Made by a program: the position numbers and the translations under genes. The notes under the pieces were generated by a model. The model did not search any database and had not been told where the DNA came from. It worked only from the letters and a program-made list of their open reading frames with translations. Below, piece after piece: positions 43,257-54,844 of a stretch of 64,000 nt of DNA; the first letter of the stretch is position 1, and each line of letters opens with the position of its first letter. This DNA comes from Halovulum dunhuangense (GTDB taxonomy: Bacteria > Pseudomonadota > Alphaproteobacteria > Rhodobacterales > Rhodobacteraceae), in NCBI RefSeq assembly GCF_013093415.1, contig NZ_JABFBC010000002.1:558001-622000 (forward strand). The letters are read 5' to 3'.

Positions 43257-44537
43257 ATGAAACGGATCATATTCGGCACCCTTGCCGCCACGCTGCTGGC
43301 GACCGGCGCCATGGCGCAGGAGGTCACACTCGGCCGCTTCTTCGGGGCCTGCGAGGATGCGGGAACCGACACCAGGACCAGCGTCGGCGAGGCCTGCATC
43401 ATCCAGTCGATCATCAACGCAGCCGACGCCGAGATCGAGGGCGTCAGCGTCAACACCCTGCCCACCGACTGGGGCAACTACTACGACCAGATCAAGGCGA
43501 CCTACGCCTCCGGCACGCCGCCCAGCATCCATGTGCTTCATCGCAGCAGCCTGCCCGAGTTCGCCTCGCTCGGCGCCTTTGCCGACCTGACCGATGACCT
43601 GGACGCCGCCGGCATCGATCCCGCCGACTGGGTCGAGACGGCGCGCGAGGCGGTCACGCACGAGGGCCGGATCGTGGCCGTGCCGATGGACCTGCATGCC
43701 AATCTCTGGCACCTCAACATGGACATCATGGAAGAGGCCGGGCTGGTCGCTGACGGCAAGCCGATCCTGCCCTCCTCGCCCGAGGAACTGCTCGAACATG
43801 CACGGAAGGTGAAGGAGGCGACCGGCAAGGACTACCTCGCCGCCGACTTCGCCCAGTTCCCGATCGGCGTGCGGCTGGTGCTGGCGCTTCTGTGGCAGCA
43901 GGGCTCGAACATCTTCGAGGGGGACGAGGCGACGATCGACACCGAGGAGGCGCGCGCCGCCATCACCGCGATCACCCAGCTTTTCGATGCAGGGCTCGCC
44001 AATCCGCAGCTGAACTACGCCGACAGCCAGCAGGCCTTCCTGAACGGAGAGGCGGCGGTGCTGGTGAACGGTACCTGGGTCGTCGATTTCTACGACGCCG
44101 AGGCGGCAAAGGAAGAAACCGCGCTCGACAGCTACTACGCGGCCGATTTCCCGACGCTGTTCAGCGAGGGGGCGACCTGGGCCGACAGCCACATGTGGGC
44201 CATCCCCGCCTCCGTGAAGGCGAACGACCCCGAGACCTATCAGGCCGCGCTGAAGGTTCTGGCCTTCATCAACGACCACAACATCGACTGGGCCCGCACC
44301 GGCCACATGGCGGTGCGCAACTCGGTGCTGGAGGGCGAGGAATACGCCAACCTGCCGCACCGGTCCGAATACACCGCGACCGCCGACATCGCGCGCGACA
44401 CGCCCGCATCGCAGCGGTATGGCGCCATCCAGGACGTGCTGAACCGCGAATTGCAGGCGATCTGGCTGACCGGCAAGCCGGTGGCGGACGCGCTGCTGGA
44501 TGCACAGTACGAGGTCCAGGACCTGCTCGACCGCTGA
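43257..44537 (+). CDS. Sugar ABC transporter extracellular solute-binding protein
   Basis: A 426-residue periplasmic binding protein of the SBP_bac_1 family with a signal peptide (MKRIIFGTLAATLLATGAMAQ). The YYDQIKATYASGTPPSIHVLH segment and the NGEAAVLVNGTWVVDFYD segment are standard in sugar-binding proteins. Two Cys (in GACEDAG and GEACIIQ) near the N-terminus may form a disulfide. The operon's galactose genes and glycoside hydrolase suggest a galactose-containing oligosaccharide ligand; this is inference. Confidence 0.92.
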   Translation: MKRIIFGTLAATLLATGAMAQEVTLGRFFGACEDAGTDTRTSVGEACIIQSIINAADAEIEGVSVNTLPTDWGNYYDQIKATYASGTPPSIHVLHRSSLPEFASLGAFADLTDDLDAAGIDPADWVETAREAVTHEGRIVAVPMDLHANLWHLNMDIMEEAGLVADGKPILPSSPEELLEHARKVKEATGKDYLAADFAQFPIGVRLVLALLWQQGSNIFEGDEATIDTEEARAAITAITQLFDAGLANPQLNYADSQQAFLNGEAAVLVNGTWVVDFYDAEAAKEETALDSYYAADFPTLFSEGATWADSHMWAIPASVKANDPETYQAALKVLAFINDHNIDWARTGHMAVRNSVLEGEEYANLPHRSEYTATADIARDTPASQRYGAIQDVLNRELQAIWLTGKPVADALLDAQYEVQDLLDR

Positions 44538-44547
44538 GCCCCGAGCG

Positions 44548-44570
44548 CCCCGCCGCCCGACGCGGCGGGG
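44548..44570 (+). terminator. GC-rich stem-loop after the binding-protein gene
   Basis: CCCCGCCG (44548-44555) pairs with CGGCGGGG (44563-44570). No T-run follows, so it is more likely an mRNA-stabilising element separating the abundant binding-protein message from the downstream genes than a full terminator. Confidence 0.6.
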
Positions 44571-44603
44571 CCACTTCACGACAGATGCCCGAAAGCGAAC
44601 CCG

Positions 44604-45704
44604 ATGGAACGATGGAGCGAAGAGGACGCAAAGGCCTGGTGGGCCTCCACCCCCTGGATCTGCGGCTTCAACTTCCTGCCCTCGACGGCGGTGAACTTCC
44701 TCGAGATGTGGCACCGCGACAGCTTTGATCGTGCCACGATCGAACGCGAACTCGGCTGGGCCGCAGAAATCGGCTACAACGCCTGCCGGGTGAACCTGCA
44801 TTTCCTGGTCTGGAAGCACGACCGCGACGGCCTGATCGGGCGGCTGGACTGGTTTCTCGACACCGCCACGCGGCTGGGCATCCGGACCGTGCCCTGCCTT
44901 TTCGACGATTGCGGTTTCGGCGGCGCGGAACCGGTCTATGGCCCGCAGCCCGACCCCCTGCCCGGCGTCCACAACGGCCGCGCGGTGGCAAGCCCCGGCC
45001 GCGCCACGGTGATGGACCGCAACAGCTGGCCCGCGCTCGAAGCCTATGCCCGCGACATCGTGCGCAGCTTCGGCCATGACCGCCGGGTGCTGTTCTGGGA
45101 CATCTACAACGAACCCGGCAACCGCATGCAGTTCTCGGGCGGGGGATTCTCGCTCTATACCGATGCGCTGGTCCCGCATTCCAGGGATCTGATGGAGGCG
45201 AGCTTCGCCTGGGTCCGGGCAGAGGCACCGATCCATCCGCTGACGGTGGGCGCCTGGACCACGCCGCTGCCCGGCGAGAACGTCCACCCCTACCAGACCG
45301 AGATCGACCGCAGCGCGCTGCTGCATTCCGACATCATCACCTTTCACGCCTACTGGCGCGCGGGCCAGGTCGCGAAGTTCATCGACTATCTCGAGGTGCT
45401 CGACCGCCCGATGCTGTGCACCGAATGGATGGCGCGCGCGGTGGACAGCCGCATCTCGGATCAGTTGCGCATGTTCCACGATCGCGGCGTCGGCTGCTTC
45501 CAGTGGGGGCTGGTGCGCGGCCGAACCCAGACCGACGCCCCCTGGCCCGAGGCGCTGGTGCGCACCCATGGCGGCAGGGCCGACCGGGGCCTGTGGTTTC
45601 ACGATGTGCTGCACGCCGATGGCAGCCCCTATGATCCGGCGGAAATCGAGACGATCCGCGGCCTGATGCGGCCGGACAGGACCGTACGGCAGGAAGGAGC
45701 CTGA
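44604..45704 (+). CDS. Cytoplasmic cellulase-like (GH5/clan A) glycoside hydrolase
   Basis: A 366-residue TIM-barrel glycosidase without signal peptide, so it acts on imported sugar. The acid/base Glu170 is in [10 protein letters not shown] and the candidate nucleophile Glu274 in MLCTEWMAR, the spacing of clan GH-A retaining enzymes. Related proteins are annotated as GH5-like cellulases or mannanases. The operon context (galactose genes, ABC importer) suggests cleavage of a galactose-containing glycoside. It lies between the binding-protein and ATPase genes and precedes the ATPase gene by one base. Confidence 0.82.
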   Translation: MERWSEEDAKAWWASTPWICGFNFLPSTAVNFLEMWHRDSFDRATIERELGWAAEIGYNACRVNLHFLVWKHDRDGLIGRLDWFLDTATRLGIRTVPCLFDDCGFGGAEPVYGPQPDPLPGVHNGRAVASPGRATVMDRNSWPALEAYARDIVRSFGHDRRVLFWDIYNEPGNRMQFSGGGFSLYTDALVPHSRDLMEASFAWVRAEAPIHPLTVGAWTTPLPGENVHPYQTEIDRSALLHSDIITFHAYWRAGQVAKFIDYLEVLDRPMLCTEWMARAVDSRISDQLRMFHDRGVGCFQWGLVRGRTQTDAPWPEALVRTHGGRADRGLWFHDVLHADGSPYDPAEIETIRGLMRPDRTVRQEGA

Positions 45705-45705
45705 C

Positions 45706-46756
<1,051 letters not shown>

Positions 46757-46760
<4 letters not shown>

Positions 46761-47785
46761 GCGCGACACGGCAACCGCGCATCCTGGTCTGCGGCGGCGC
46801 GGGCTATATCGGCTCGCACATGGTGCGGATGCTGTTGCGGCACGGGCACGAGGTCGTGGTGTTCGACAACTTCTCGCAGGGGCACCGCGCGGCCCTGCCG
46901 TCCGGCATCCAGGTGATCGAGGGCGACCTGCTCGACCCCGCAACCCTCGCCAGGGCCTTTGCCGGGCGCGGCTTCGACGCGGTCTATCACTTCGCGGCCC
47001 TGATCTCGGTGGGCGAGTCCGTCACGGCGCCCGATCTCTACTACCGCAACAACGTGGTGGGCGCGCTGAACCTGCTCGACGCCATGCGCGCCGCAGACTG
47101 CGACCGGCTGGTGTTTTCCTCGACCGCCGCCGTCTATGGCAACCCGGTCAGCGACCTGATCGCCGAGACGCATCCGCAGAACCCGATCAACCCCTATGGC
47201 CGCTCCAAGCTGATGATGGAACAGGTGCTGGAGGACCACGCCCGCGCCCATGGCATCCGATCGGTCAGCTTCCGCTACTTCAACGCCGCAGGCGCGGACC
47301 CCTCGGGCGGCCTGGGCGAGGCGCACGACCCCGAGACGCACCTGGTCCCGAACGTGCTGCTTGCAGCGCTTGGCGAGCGACCCGCGCTCGACATCTTCGG
47401 CACCGACTACGACACGCGCGACGGCACCTGCATCCGCGACTATGTCCATGTGAACGACATCGCCCGCGCCCATCTTGCCGCCCTCGACTGGATGGCGGGC
47501 AACGACGGCGCCCATGTCTTCAACCTTGGCAACGGCACCGGCTTCACCATCCGCGAGGTGCTTGAGGCGGCCGAGGCGGTGACCGGCCGCAAGATCCCCG
47601 TCCGCACCGCCCCACGCCGGGCGGGCGATGCGGGCATCCTGGTGGCCGACAGCCGCAAGGCGCGGGATCTGCTGGGCTGGCAGCCGCGGATCCCCGACAT
47701 CGCCGGGATCATCGAAAGCGCATGGGCCTGGCACCGCGCGCCGCAATACGGCCCCTTCGCCCGGGCAGAGGCACGGCGCGCATGA
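46757..47785 (+). CDS. galE: UDP-glucose 4-epimerase
   Basis: A 342-residue short-chain dehydrogenase-like epimerase. NAD-binding GGAGYIGS is at 13-20, Ser/Thr in FSSTAAVYG, and the catalytic Y146-x3-K150 in NPYGRSK. It interconverts UDP-glucose and UDP-galactose in the Leloir pathway. It overlaps the frameshifted ABC ATPase by 4 nt at its start, and galT by 4 nt at its end. Confidence 0.95.
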
Positions 47786-48828
47786 ACGATCTGTTCGAGG
47801 AATGGCCGCACCGCCGCTACAACCCGCTCAAGGACGAGTGGGTTCTGGTCTCGCCCCATCGCAACAAGCGCCCCTGGCAGGGCAGGACCGAGGAAATCGC
47901 ACCCTCGAGCCGCCCGGCTCACGACCCAGAGTGCTATCTCTGCGCGGGCAACCGCCGGGTCACGGGTGCGGTCAACCCCGACTATCGCGGGCCCCATGTC
48001 TTCGCGAACGACTTTCCCGCCCTGCTCGGGGACGCGCCGTCCTTCGCCAGCGACGACCCGCTGTTCCGTGCCGAAACCGTGCGCGGCGCCGCGCGGGTGA
48101 TCTGCTTCTCCGAGCGCCATGACCTGACCCTGCCCGAACTTCCGGTGCAGGCGATCCGGGGCATCGTCGATCTCTGGGCCGCGCAGATCGAACAGCTTGG
48201 CCGCACCCACTCCTGGGTGGCGGTCTTCGAGAACAAGGGCGCGCTGATGGGCTGCTCGAACCCGCATCCGCACGGGCAGATCTGGGCGACCGGCTTCCTG
48301 CCCGACGAGGTGCGGCGCGAGGATGCGGCGCAGGCGGCCTATCTCGCGCGCCACGGCACGCCGCTCCTGCTCGACTATGCCGGGCGCGAGGCCGCGGACG
48401 GCAGCCGCGTCGTGGTCGCGAACGATCACTGGCTGGCGGTCGTGCCCTACTGGGCGGTCTGGCCCTTCGAGACGCTGGTCCTGCCGCGCCGCCACGTCCT
48501 GCGCCTGCCCGACCTGGCCCCGCCAGAGCGGGACGCGCTGGCCGACATCCTCAAGCGGCTCTGCACCCGCTACGACAACCTGTTCGGGATCGAGTTCCCC
48601 TACACGATGGGCTGGCACGGCGCCCCGATGACACCGGGCGCGCAGGACCACTGGCAGTTGCACGCGCATTTCTACCCGCCGCTTCTGCGGTCGGCCACGG
48701 TGCGGAAGTTCATGGTCGGCTTCGAGATGCTGGCAGAGGCGCAGCGCGACCTGACGGCGGAAACCGCCGCCGCACGGCTGCGCGACCTGCCCGACCTGCA
48801 TTACAAGTTCAAGGGGGAAGACGGATGA
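47782..48828 (+). CDS. galT: Galactose-1-phosphate uridylyltransferase
   Basis: A 348-residue HIT-superfamily transferase. The catalytic HPH motif is in [10 protein letters not shown] (His162, His164). N-terminal zinc-binding cysteines are seen in ECYLCAGN. It exchanges UMP between UDP-glucose and galactose-1-phosphate. Coupled to galE and galK by ATGA overlaps. Confidence 0.95.
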   Translation: MNDLFEEWPHRRYNPLKDEWVLVSPHRNKRPWQGRTEEIAPSSRPAHDPECYLCAGNRRVTGAVNPDYRGPHVFANDFPALLGDAPSFASDDPLFRAETVRGAARVICFSERHDLTLPELPVQAIRGIVDLWAAQIEQLGRTHSWVAVFENKGALMGCSNPHPHGQIWATGFLPDEVRREDAAQAAYLARHGTPLLLDYAGREAADGSRVVVANDHWLAVVPYWAVWPFETLVLPRRHVLRLPDLAPPERDALADILKRLCTRYDNLFGIEFPYTMGWHGAPMTPGAQDHWQLHAHFYPPLLRSATVRKFMVGFEMLAEAQRDLTAETAAARLRDLPDLHYKFKGEDG

Positions 48829-49949
48829 GCGCGGCCCTTGAACGGCGGGCGGCCGAGGCCTTCGAGCGCCGCTTCGGCACCCCACCCGCAGCCGTCGCCT
48901 TCGCGCCCGGCCGGGTGAACCTGATGGGCGAGCATACCGACTACAATGGCGGCTGCGTGCTGCCCGTGGCGCTGGAACTTGGCACCGCCGTGGCCCTTGG
49001 CCGGGGCGATGCGCCCGGCCGCCTCGATATCGCAAGCGACGGCTTCGCCGACGCCCGCCGCCGCCACATCGCAGAGACGGCCAGCGGCGACTGGAGCGAC
49101 TATGCACTCGGCAGCCTCGTGGTCGCGGCGCGGCAGACCCTTGAACGCGACGGGCTGCGCGCAACCGTCGCAAGCGACCTGCCGGTTGGGGCGGGGCTCT
49201 CCAGCTCCGCCGCGATCGAGGTCGCCGCGATCCGCGCGGCGGACGCGCTGCAAGGGGTGGCACGCGACCCGGTCGCCCGCGCGACCCTTGCCCGCAGCGT
49301 GGAAAACGATTTCGTGGGCCTGCCCTGCGGGGTGATGGACCAGTTCGCCTCTTCGGTGGGGCGCCCCGGCACCGCCCTGTTCCTCGATACCGTCAGCCTG
49401 TCGCACCGGATGCTGCCCCTCCTGCCCGGTTACAGCTTCCTCGTGATCCACTCGGGCGTCGGCCACAAGCTGACCGATGACGGCTATGCGCGCCGCGTCG
49501 AGGAGTGCCGCGCCGCCTGCGCAAGCCTGGGCGTCGGCCAGCTTTGCGATCTGGACGAAAGGGCGATGGACCGGATCGCCGCCCTGCCCGCGCCGCTGTC
49601 GGCCCGCGCGCGCCATGTCGTGACCGAGAATGCCCGCGTGGCGCACGCCATCGCCGCGCTGGAGACAGGAGACGCGGACGCCTTCGGTGCGCTGATGGTC
49701 GCAAGCCACGCCTCCCAGCGCGACGACTATGCCGTGTCGGTGCCCGAGGTGGACGCCCTCGTCGCGGCCGCGCTTCAGGCCGGCGCCACCGGCGCGCGGC
49801 TGACGGGCGGCGGGTTCGGCGGCTCGGTCGTGGTGCTGGCCCGCGACGACCTGGCCGGCGCCATGACGGCCAACCTGATCCACAGCCTGCCCGACGCGCG
49901 TCTCATGGCGACCGTCCGGCCGATCCCTCAGGTCTTGAACACCCGGTAG
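48825..49949 (+). CDS. galK: Galactokinase
   Basis: A 374-residue GHMP kinase. The galactokinase signature [15 protein letters not shown] is at 29-43, the phosphate loop [10 protein letters not shown] at 121-130 and the C-terminal [14 protein letters not shown] motif near residue 323. It phosphorylates galactose, feeding GalT. Last gene of the operon; its 3' end overlaps the convergent RND permease gene by 22 bp. Confidence 0.95.
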   Translation: MSAALERRAAEAFERRFGTPPAAVAFAPGRVNLMGEHTDYNGGCVLPVALELGTAVALGRGDAPGRLDIASDGFADARRRHIAETASGDWSDYALGSLVVAARQTLERDGLRATVASDLPVGAGLSSSAAIEVAAIRAADALQGVARDPVARATLARSVENDFVGLPCGVMDQFASSVGRPGTALFLDTVSLSHRMLPLLPGYSFLVIHSGVGHKLTDDGYARRVEECRAACASLGVGQLCDLDERAMDRIAALPAPLSARARHVVTENARVAHAIAALETGDADAFGALMVASHASQRDDYAVSVPEVDALVAAALQAGATGARLTGGGFGGSVVVLARDDLAGAMTANLIHSLPDARLMATVRPIPQVLNTR

Positions 49950-52900
49950 ATCGCCGGGATCACCAGCACCGTCAGCGCGGTCGAGGACAGAAGCCCGAAC
50001 AGAAGCGATATGGCGAGGCCCTGGAAGATCGGGTCCGCCAGGATCACGGCGGCCCCGATCATCGCCGCGATGGCGGTCAGCAGGATCGGCTTGAACCGGG
50101 TCGCCCCCGCCTCGATCAGGATCTCCACGCTCACCTTTCCCTCGGGGTCGGCATGTCGGATGAAATCCACCAGCAGGATCGAGTTGCGCACGATGATGCC
50201 CGCCAGCGCGATGAAACCGATCATCGAGGTGGCCGAGAAGGGGGCGCCGAACAGCCAGTGCCCGCCCATGATGCCCAGGAATGTCAGCGGCACCGGGGTC
50301 AGGATCACCAGCGGCAGGCGGAAGGATCCGAACTGCGCCACCACCAGGATGTAGATGCCCAGCAGCGCCACGCCAAAGGCCGCCCCCATGTCGCGGAAGG
50401 TGATCCATGTCACCTCCCACTCGCCATCCCACAGGAGGACCGGCGTCTCGGCGCTGTCGGGCTGGCCGTTCAGTCGGATTTCGGGCTTGGGCAGGTCGCT
50501 CCAGCCCATCGCGTCCAGCCGGTCCGACACCGCCAGCATCCCGTAGAGCGGCGCCTCGAAGTCGCCCGCAAGCTCGCCCGTGACCATCACCACGTCATGC
50601 CCGTTGTGCCGGAACAGCGGATACGATGTCCGCTCCTCGGCCACCGTCACGATGTCGCCCAGCTCCACCACGCCGCGCGCGCCGGGCAGCGCATTGGCCG
50701 GCACCGGGGTGGACAGGCTGCGCTCGTCCAGCATGCGGTCGGCCCGGTCGCGGGCGATCACGATGGGGATGGGGGGGCGCCCCTCGCCACGGTGGGAATA
50801 GCCGATCGTCGTCTCGCCGTTCAGCAGGCGCAGCGTGTCGAGCGCGTCGCGTTCCTGCACGCGGAAGAAATCCATGTCGCCGGGCGACAGCCCAACCCGC
50901 AGGCGCGGCGCCTGTTCGCCGTAGCTGTCGTCCACGTCGACGATGAAGGGCACCTCTTCGAACGCGCTGCGCACCCGCGCCGCAACCGCATGCCGCGTCG
51001 CCTGGTCGGGGCCATAGATCTCGGCCAGCAGGGTCGCGATGACCGGCGGGCCGGGGGGCGGTTCGACCACCTTCAGCACCGTGCCTTCGGGGATCTCAAG
51101 CGCCGTCAGCCGCGCGCGCAGGTCGAGCGCGATCTGATGGCTGGTGCGATCCCGGTGATCCTTGGCATCCAGGTTCAGCTGCACCTCGCCCATCCCGGGC
51201 GACTGGCGCAGGTAGTAGTGGCGCACCAGCCCGTTGAAGTTGAAGGGCGCCGCCGTCCCGGCATGGGTCTGCGCCGAGATCACCTCGGGCAGGTCCAGCG
51301 CCACGCGGGCCACCGCCTGCGCGACGGCGTCCGTCGCCTCGACCGAGGCGCCCTCGGGCAGGTCGATCACCACCGCGAGTTCGGACTTGTTGTCGAAGGG
51401 CAGCAGCTTGACCGTCACGTCGCGTGTGTAAAGCAGCACGAGCGACCCGAAGGACAGCGCCGCCACGACCAGAAGGAACATCAGGCTTCGGCCCTTGCTG
51501 CGCAGCACCGGCCGGGCAACGGCGGCATAAAGCCGGCCCAGCCCGCCGCCCGCCGCATGGGCGCCCTCCTCGCCATGTCCTTCGACCATCGCGCGGCCTG
51601 CAATTTTCAGCATCAGCCAGGGCGTGATCATCACCGCCACGAAGAAGGAAAAGATCATCGCCGCCGAGGCATTGGCCGGGATCGGGCTCATGTAGGGTCC
51701 CATCAGGCCCGACACGAACAGCATCGGCAGCAGCGCCACCACCACGGTCAGGGTCGCGACGATGGTCGGATTGCCCACCTCTGCCACCGCCTCGACCGCG
51801 GCCTGAAGCCGGCTGCGGCCCGGGCGTTTCATCGCCCAGTGGCGGGCGATGTTCTCGATCACAACGATGGCGTCGTCCACCAGGATCCCGATGGAAAAGA
51901 TCAGCGCGAACAGCGACACCCGGTTCAGCGTGTAGCCCATGATCCAGGCGGCAAACAGCGTCAGCAGGATCGTGACCGGGATCACCACGGCGACCACCAC
52001 CGCCTCGCGCCAGCCGATCGACACCAGCACCAGCGCCACGATGGAAACCGTGGCCAGCGCCAGGTGGAACAGCAGCTCGTTGGCCTTCTCGTCGGCGGTC
52101 TCGCCGTAGTTGCGCGTCACCTCGATATCCACGCTGTCGGGGATCAGGCGGCCCTGCATCGCCTCGACCCGGTGCAGGACCTCCTCGGCCACGGTCACGG
52201 CATTGGCCCCGGCGCGCTTGGCCAGCGCCAGCGTCACCGCGGGCCGGCGTTCCGCCACCCCCTCGGCGTCACGGACCAGGGTCGCCACATGCGCCTCGTC
52301 CAGATCCTGCACGAAGGCCACGTCGGCCACGTCACGCACATAGACCGTGCGCCCGTCGCGGGTCGTCAGCTCCAGGTTGCCGATTTCCTCGGGGGTGGCG
52401 AGCGTGCGCCCGATCACCAGCCCCACCTGCTGCCCCCGGTCGCGCAGAAGCCCCGCCGGTGCGGCAGCATTCGCCCCCTCGACCTTGGCCGCAAGCTGCT
52501 GAAGCGTGACGCCGTAAAGCGCCAGCCGCTCGGGGTCGGGCGCGATGCGCAGCGCCTCATCCGTCGCGCCGACCAGGTAGGTCAGGCCGATATCCGGGAT
52601 CCGCGCCAGTTCCGTCTCGACCTCGCGGGCGAGCCGGGTCAGGTCGGCGGCGGTCAGCATGTCCTGCCCGGTCCCGGGCGAGAAGGTCAGCGCGACGATG
52701 GCCACGTCGTCGATCCCGCGCCCCACCACCATCGGCTCGGGGATACCCACCGGGATCCGGTCGAGATTGGCCAGGATCTTGTCCCGCACCCGCAGGATCG
52801 CGGTATCCGACGAGACGCCCACCACGAAGCGGGCGGTGACCATGACCTGGTCGTCGCGGGTGTCGGAATAGACATGCTCGACCTGGTCGATGCCCTTGAC

Positions 52901-53143
52901 GATCCCTTCCAGCGGCTCGGTCACCAGCTTCAGCGCATCCTCGGCCCTCAGCCCGTCGGCGCTGACATGGATGTCCACCAGCGGCACGGAGATCTGCGGC
53001 TCTTCCTCGCGCGGAAGGCTCATCAGCGCGATCAGCCCCACCGCCAGCGAGGCCAGCAGGATGAGCGGCGTCAGCGGCGAGGCGATGAAGGCGCGCGTCA
53101 GCCGCCCGGCCAGCCCCAGGCCCGGTCCCTCGCCCTCACTCAT
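49928..53143 (-). CDS. RND efflux permease (AcrB family)
   Basis: A 1071-residue trimeric inner-membrane pump with 12 spans and two large periplasmic loops. The proton-relay DD pair is in IFSIGILVDDAIVVIENIARH. The N-terminal TPLILLASLAVGLIALMSLPREEEPQISVPL stretch differs from the HAE1 drug-pump consensus and resembles the less-studied RND subgroup near CzcA/Mex-type pumps. It overlaps its adaptor gene by 8 nt (start MSEGEGP). No outer-membrane channel gene is nearby. Substrate unknown. Confidence 0.88.
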   Translation of the reverse strand: MSEGEGPGLGLAGRLTRAFIASPLTPLILLASLAVGLIALMSLPREEEPQISVPLVDIHVSADGLRAEDALKLVTEPLEGIVKGIDQVEHVYSDTRDDQVMVTARFVVGVSSDTAILRVRDKILANLDRIPVGIPEPMVVGRGIDDVAIVALTFSPGTGQDMLTAADLTRLAREVETELARIPDIGLTYLVGATDEALRIAPDPERLALYGVTLQQLAAKVEGANAAAPAGLLRDRGQQVGLVIGRTLATPEEIGNLELTTRDGRTVYVRDVADVAFVQDLDEAHVATLVRDAEGVAERRPAVTLALAKRAGANAVTVAEEVLHRVEAMQGRLIPDSVDIEVTRNYGETADEKANELLFHLALATVSIVALVLVSIGWREAVVVAVVIPVTILLTLFAAWIMGYTLNRVSLFALIFSIGILVDDAIVVIENIARHWAMKRPGRSRLQAAVEAVAEVGNPTIVATLTVVVALLPMLFVSGLMGPYMSPIPANASAAMIFSFFVAVMITPWLMLKIAGRAMVEGHGEEGAHAAGGGLGRLYAAVARPVLRSKGRSLMFLLVVAALSFGSLVLLYTRDVTVKLLPFDNKSELAVVIDLPEGASVEATDAVAQAVARVALDLPEVISAQTHAGTAAPFNFNGLVRHYYLRQSPGMGEVQLNLDAKDHRDRTSHQIALDLRARLTALEIPEGTVLKVVEPPPGPPVIATLLAEIYGPDQATRHAVAARVRSAFEEVPFIVDVDDSYGEQAPRLRVGLSPGDMDFFRVQERDALDTLRLLNGETTIGYSHRGEGRPPIPIVIARDRADRMLDERSLSTPVPANALPGARGVVELGDIVTVAEERTSYPLFRHNGHDVVMVTGELAGDFEAPLYGMLAVSDRLDAMGWSDLPKPEIRLNGQPDSAETPVLLWDGEWEVTWITFRDMGAAFGVALLGIYILVVAQFGSFRLPLVILTPVPLTFLGIMGGHWLFGAPFSATSMIGFIALAGIIVRNSILLVDFIRHADPEGKVSVEILIEAGATRFKPILLTAIAAMIGAAVILADPIFQGLAISLLFGLLSSTALTVLVIPAIYRVFKT

Positions 53144-54101
53144 CGGACAGCACCACCATGTCGCCGGGGACAAGCCCTGTCAGGATCTCGCGCCAGGGCT
53201 CGCCGTCGCGCAAGATCTCGGCCCCGGGCACCACGGTGCGGCGGACTTCGCCGCCCGCGGCTTCCACGGTGACGAAATCCAGCCCCCCGGCCCGGCTCAG
53301 CGCGGCCTGCGGCACCAGGATCGCGCTGCGGGTGGCCACGGGCAGGCGTACCGGCAGACGGCGGCCGACGTAACGGGCGTCCAGCCCCTCGACCTCGACA
53401 TCGGCCTCGACCCGGCCCTCGAAGATCTGCGGATAAAGCCGCGCCAGCGTTCCGCGCTGCCCGCCGCTGCCAAGTTCGATCACGTCGCCCTCGGACAGGC
53501 TGGCGGCGTGGCGTTCGGGCACGGCAAGGCGCAGGAACACCCCGCCGCCACCGATCACCGCGACCGCCTCGCCGGGTGTCACGAAAGAGCCGCGCGCCAC
53601 CGGCACGTCCAGCACGACCCCCGCTTCGGGGGAAATCACCGCGCCCTCGGTCACCTGCTGCTCGACGCCCAGCCGCTGGCTTTGCAGCGCCCGCATCTCG
53701 CCCGCGATCACGTCCACCGCCGATTGCAGCTGTTCCAGCCTCTGGTTCGAAATGACGCCACGCTCCAGCAACTCGCGCCCCCGCTCCAGATCGGCGGTCG
53801 CGGTCTGCATCTGCGCCGCCAGCGCCTCGCGCTGCGCGTCGATGGCGGCAAGCTGGAACTCCAGCTTGTCGTCCCGCACCAGGGCGATCTGCTGGCCGGC
53901 CTCGACCCGGTCGCCCTCGGTCACGGTCAGCTCGACGATACTGCCGCCGATGCGCACCCGCGCAGGCACCCGGTCGCGCGTCTCGACCTGGCCATGCACG
54001 GCCTTCCACTCGGTGATGTCCTGCGGAACCACCTCGAGCGTCTGTGCCGCCAACGGGCTTGCGATGGCTGTGACGAGCAGGGCCGACAGCAGGCTGCGCA
54101 T
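53136..54101 (-). CDS. RND efflux periplasmic adaptor (membrane fusion protein)
   Basis: A 321-residue secreted adaptor with a signal peptide (MRSLLSALLVTAIASPLAAQ), an alpha-helical hairpin at about residues 85-150 and barrel domains on both sides (VTEGDRVEAGQQIALV is the lipoyl half-motif). A GGAGG ribosome site precedes the ATG. It links the RND permease to an outer-membrane channel encoded elsewhere. Divergent from the ECF sigma gene. Confidence 0.88.
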   Translation of the reverse strand: MRSLLSALLVTAIASPLAAQTLEVVPQDITEWKAVHGQVETRDRVPARVRIGGSIVELTVTEGDRVEAGQQIALVRDDKLEFQLAAIDAQREALAAQMQTATADLERGRELLERGVISNQRLEQLQSAVDVIAGEMRALQSQRLGVEQQVTEGAVISPEAGVVLDVPVARGSFVTPGEAVAVIGGGGVFLRLAVPERHAASLSEGDVIELGSGGQRGTLARLYPQIFEGRVEADVEVEGLDARYVGRRLPVRLPVATRSAILVPQAALSRAGGLDFVTVEAAGGEVRRTVVPGAEILRDGEPWREILTGLVPGDMVVLSDE

Positions 54102-54156
54102 GGGGATCCTCCGGTTCCGTTCCGTACGGCATGGCGTAACGCACACCATCAGCGCA

Positions 54157-54182
54157 GGAATAATCCCGCCTGCACAATGACA
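54157..54182 (+). promoter_or_regulatory. Candidate ECF-sigma promoter (autoregulation)
   Basis: GGAATAATCCCGCC at 54157-54170 matches GGAATATTCGCGCC before the sulfite dehydrogenase gene in 12 of 14 positions. ECF sigma factors read GGAA-type -35 boxes. It lies about 130 bp before the sigma gene. The -10 part is not obvious here. Confidence 0.4.
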
Positions 54183-54301
54183 TGGATCAAACCGCGGCAG
54201 TCGGGCGGCAGTCGGGCGGCAGGCCCCCGCGGAAACGCCGGCTTGAGCGGCCCCGGCACCTGGGCTAGATGTGGCAGCATGACGCAGTCCGGAGAGACTG
54301 G

Positions 54302-54844
54302 ATGGGGAGCAAGCGCGAAGACCTGCTGGGCGAGCATCGGCGCGGCCTTTACGGCTATGCGCTGAGCCTGTCGCGCGATCCGGACCGCGCCGCAGATCTG
54401 CTTCAGGACTGCGCCCTGCGCGCCATGTCCACCCGCCACTGGCCGGACAAGCCGACCGCCGTGCGCGCCTGGCTCTTCACCATCCTGCGCAACCTGTGGA
54501 TCGACGATATCCGCGCCCGCACCCGCCGCGACCGCGCGGAACAGGACGCAGCCGAGGACGAGAGCGGGCCGCCGCGCGACTTTCCCGACGGGGTGATCGT
54601 GACCCGGATCGCCGTGCGGCAGGCCTTTTTCCGGCTGGCCAAGGATCACCGCGACGTTCTTGCATTGGTGGATCTGGGCGGGTTCAGCTATCAGGATGTC
54701 GCGGATATCCTGGGGGTACCGCGCGGAACGGTGATGAGCCGCATCTCGCGGGCGCGCCTGGCGCTGGCGGAACTGCTTGCGGAAGGCGGGGTCGTGGACC
54801 TCGAGGCGGAAAGACGAAGGAGAGCGCAGCGTGGCGCGCGATAG
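54302..54844 (+). CDS. ECF-type RNA polymerase sigma factor
   Basis: A 180-residue sigma-70 ECF protein. Region 2 is at about residues 10-75 (ADLLQDCALRAM, WLFTILRNLWIDDIR) and region 4 at about 105-158 (YQDVADILGVPRGTVMSRISRARLAL). The start MGSKRED is set by GGAGAG. It overlaps the next gene (an anti-sigma factor) by 14 nt. It may transcribe the sulfite dehydrogenase operon that follows. Confidence 0.92.
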   Translation: MGSKREDLLGEHRRGLYGYALSLSRDPDRAADLLQDCALRAMSTRHWPDKPTAVRAWLFTILRNLWIDDIRARTRRDRAEQDAAEDESGPPRDFPDGVIVTRIAVRQAFFRLAKDHRDVLALVDLGGFSYQDVADILGVPRGTVMSRISRARLALAELLAEGGVVDLEAERRRRAQRGAR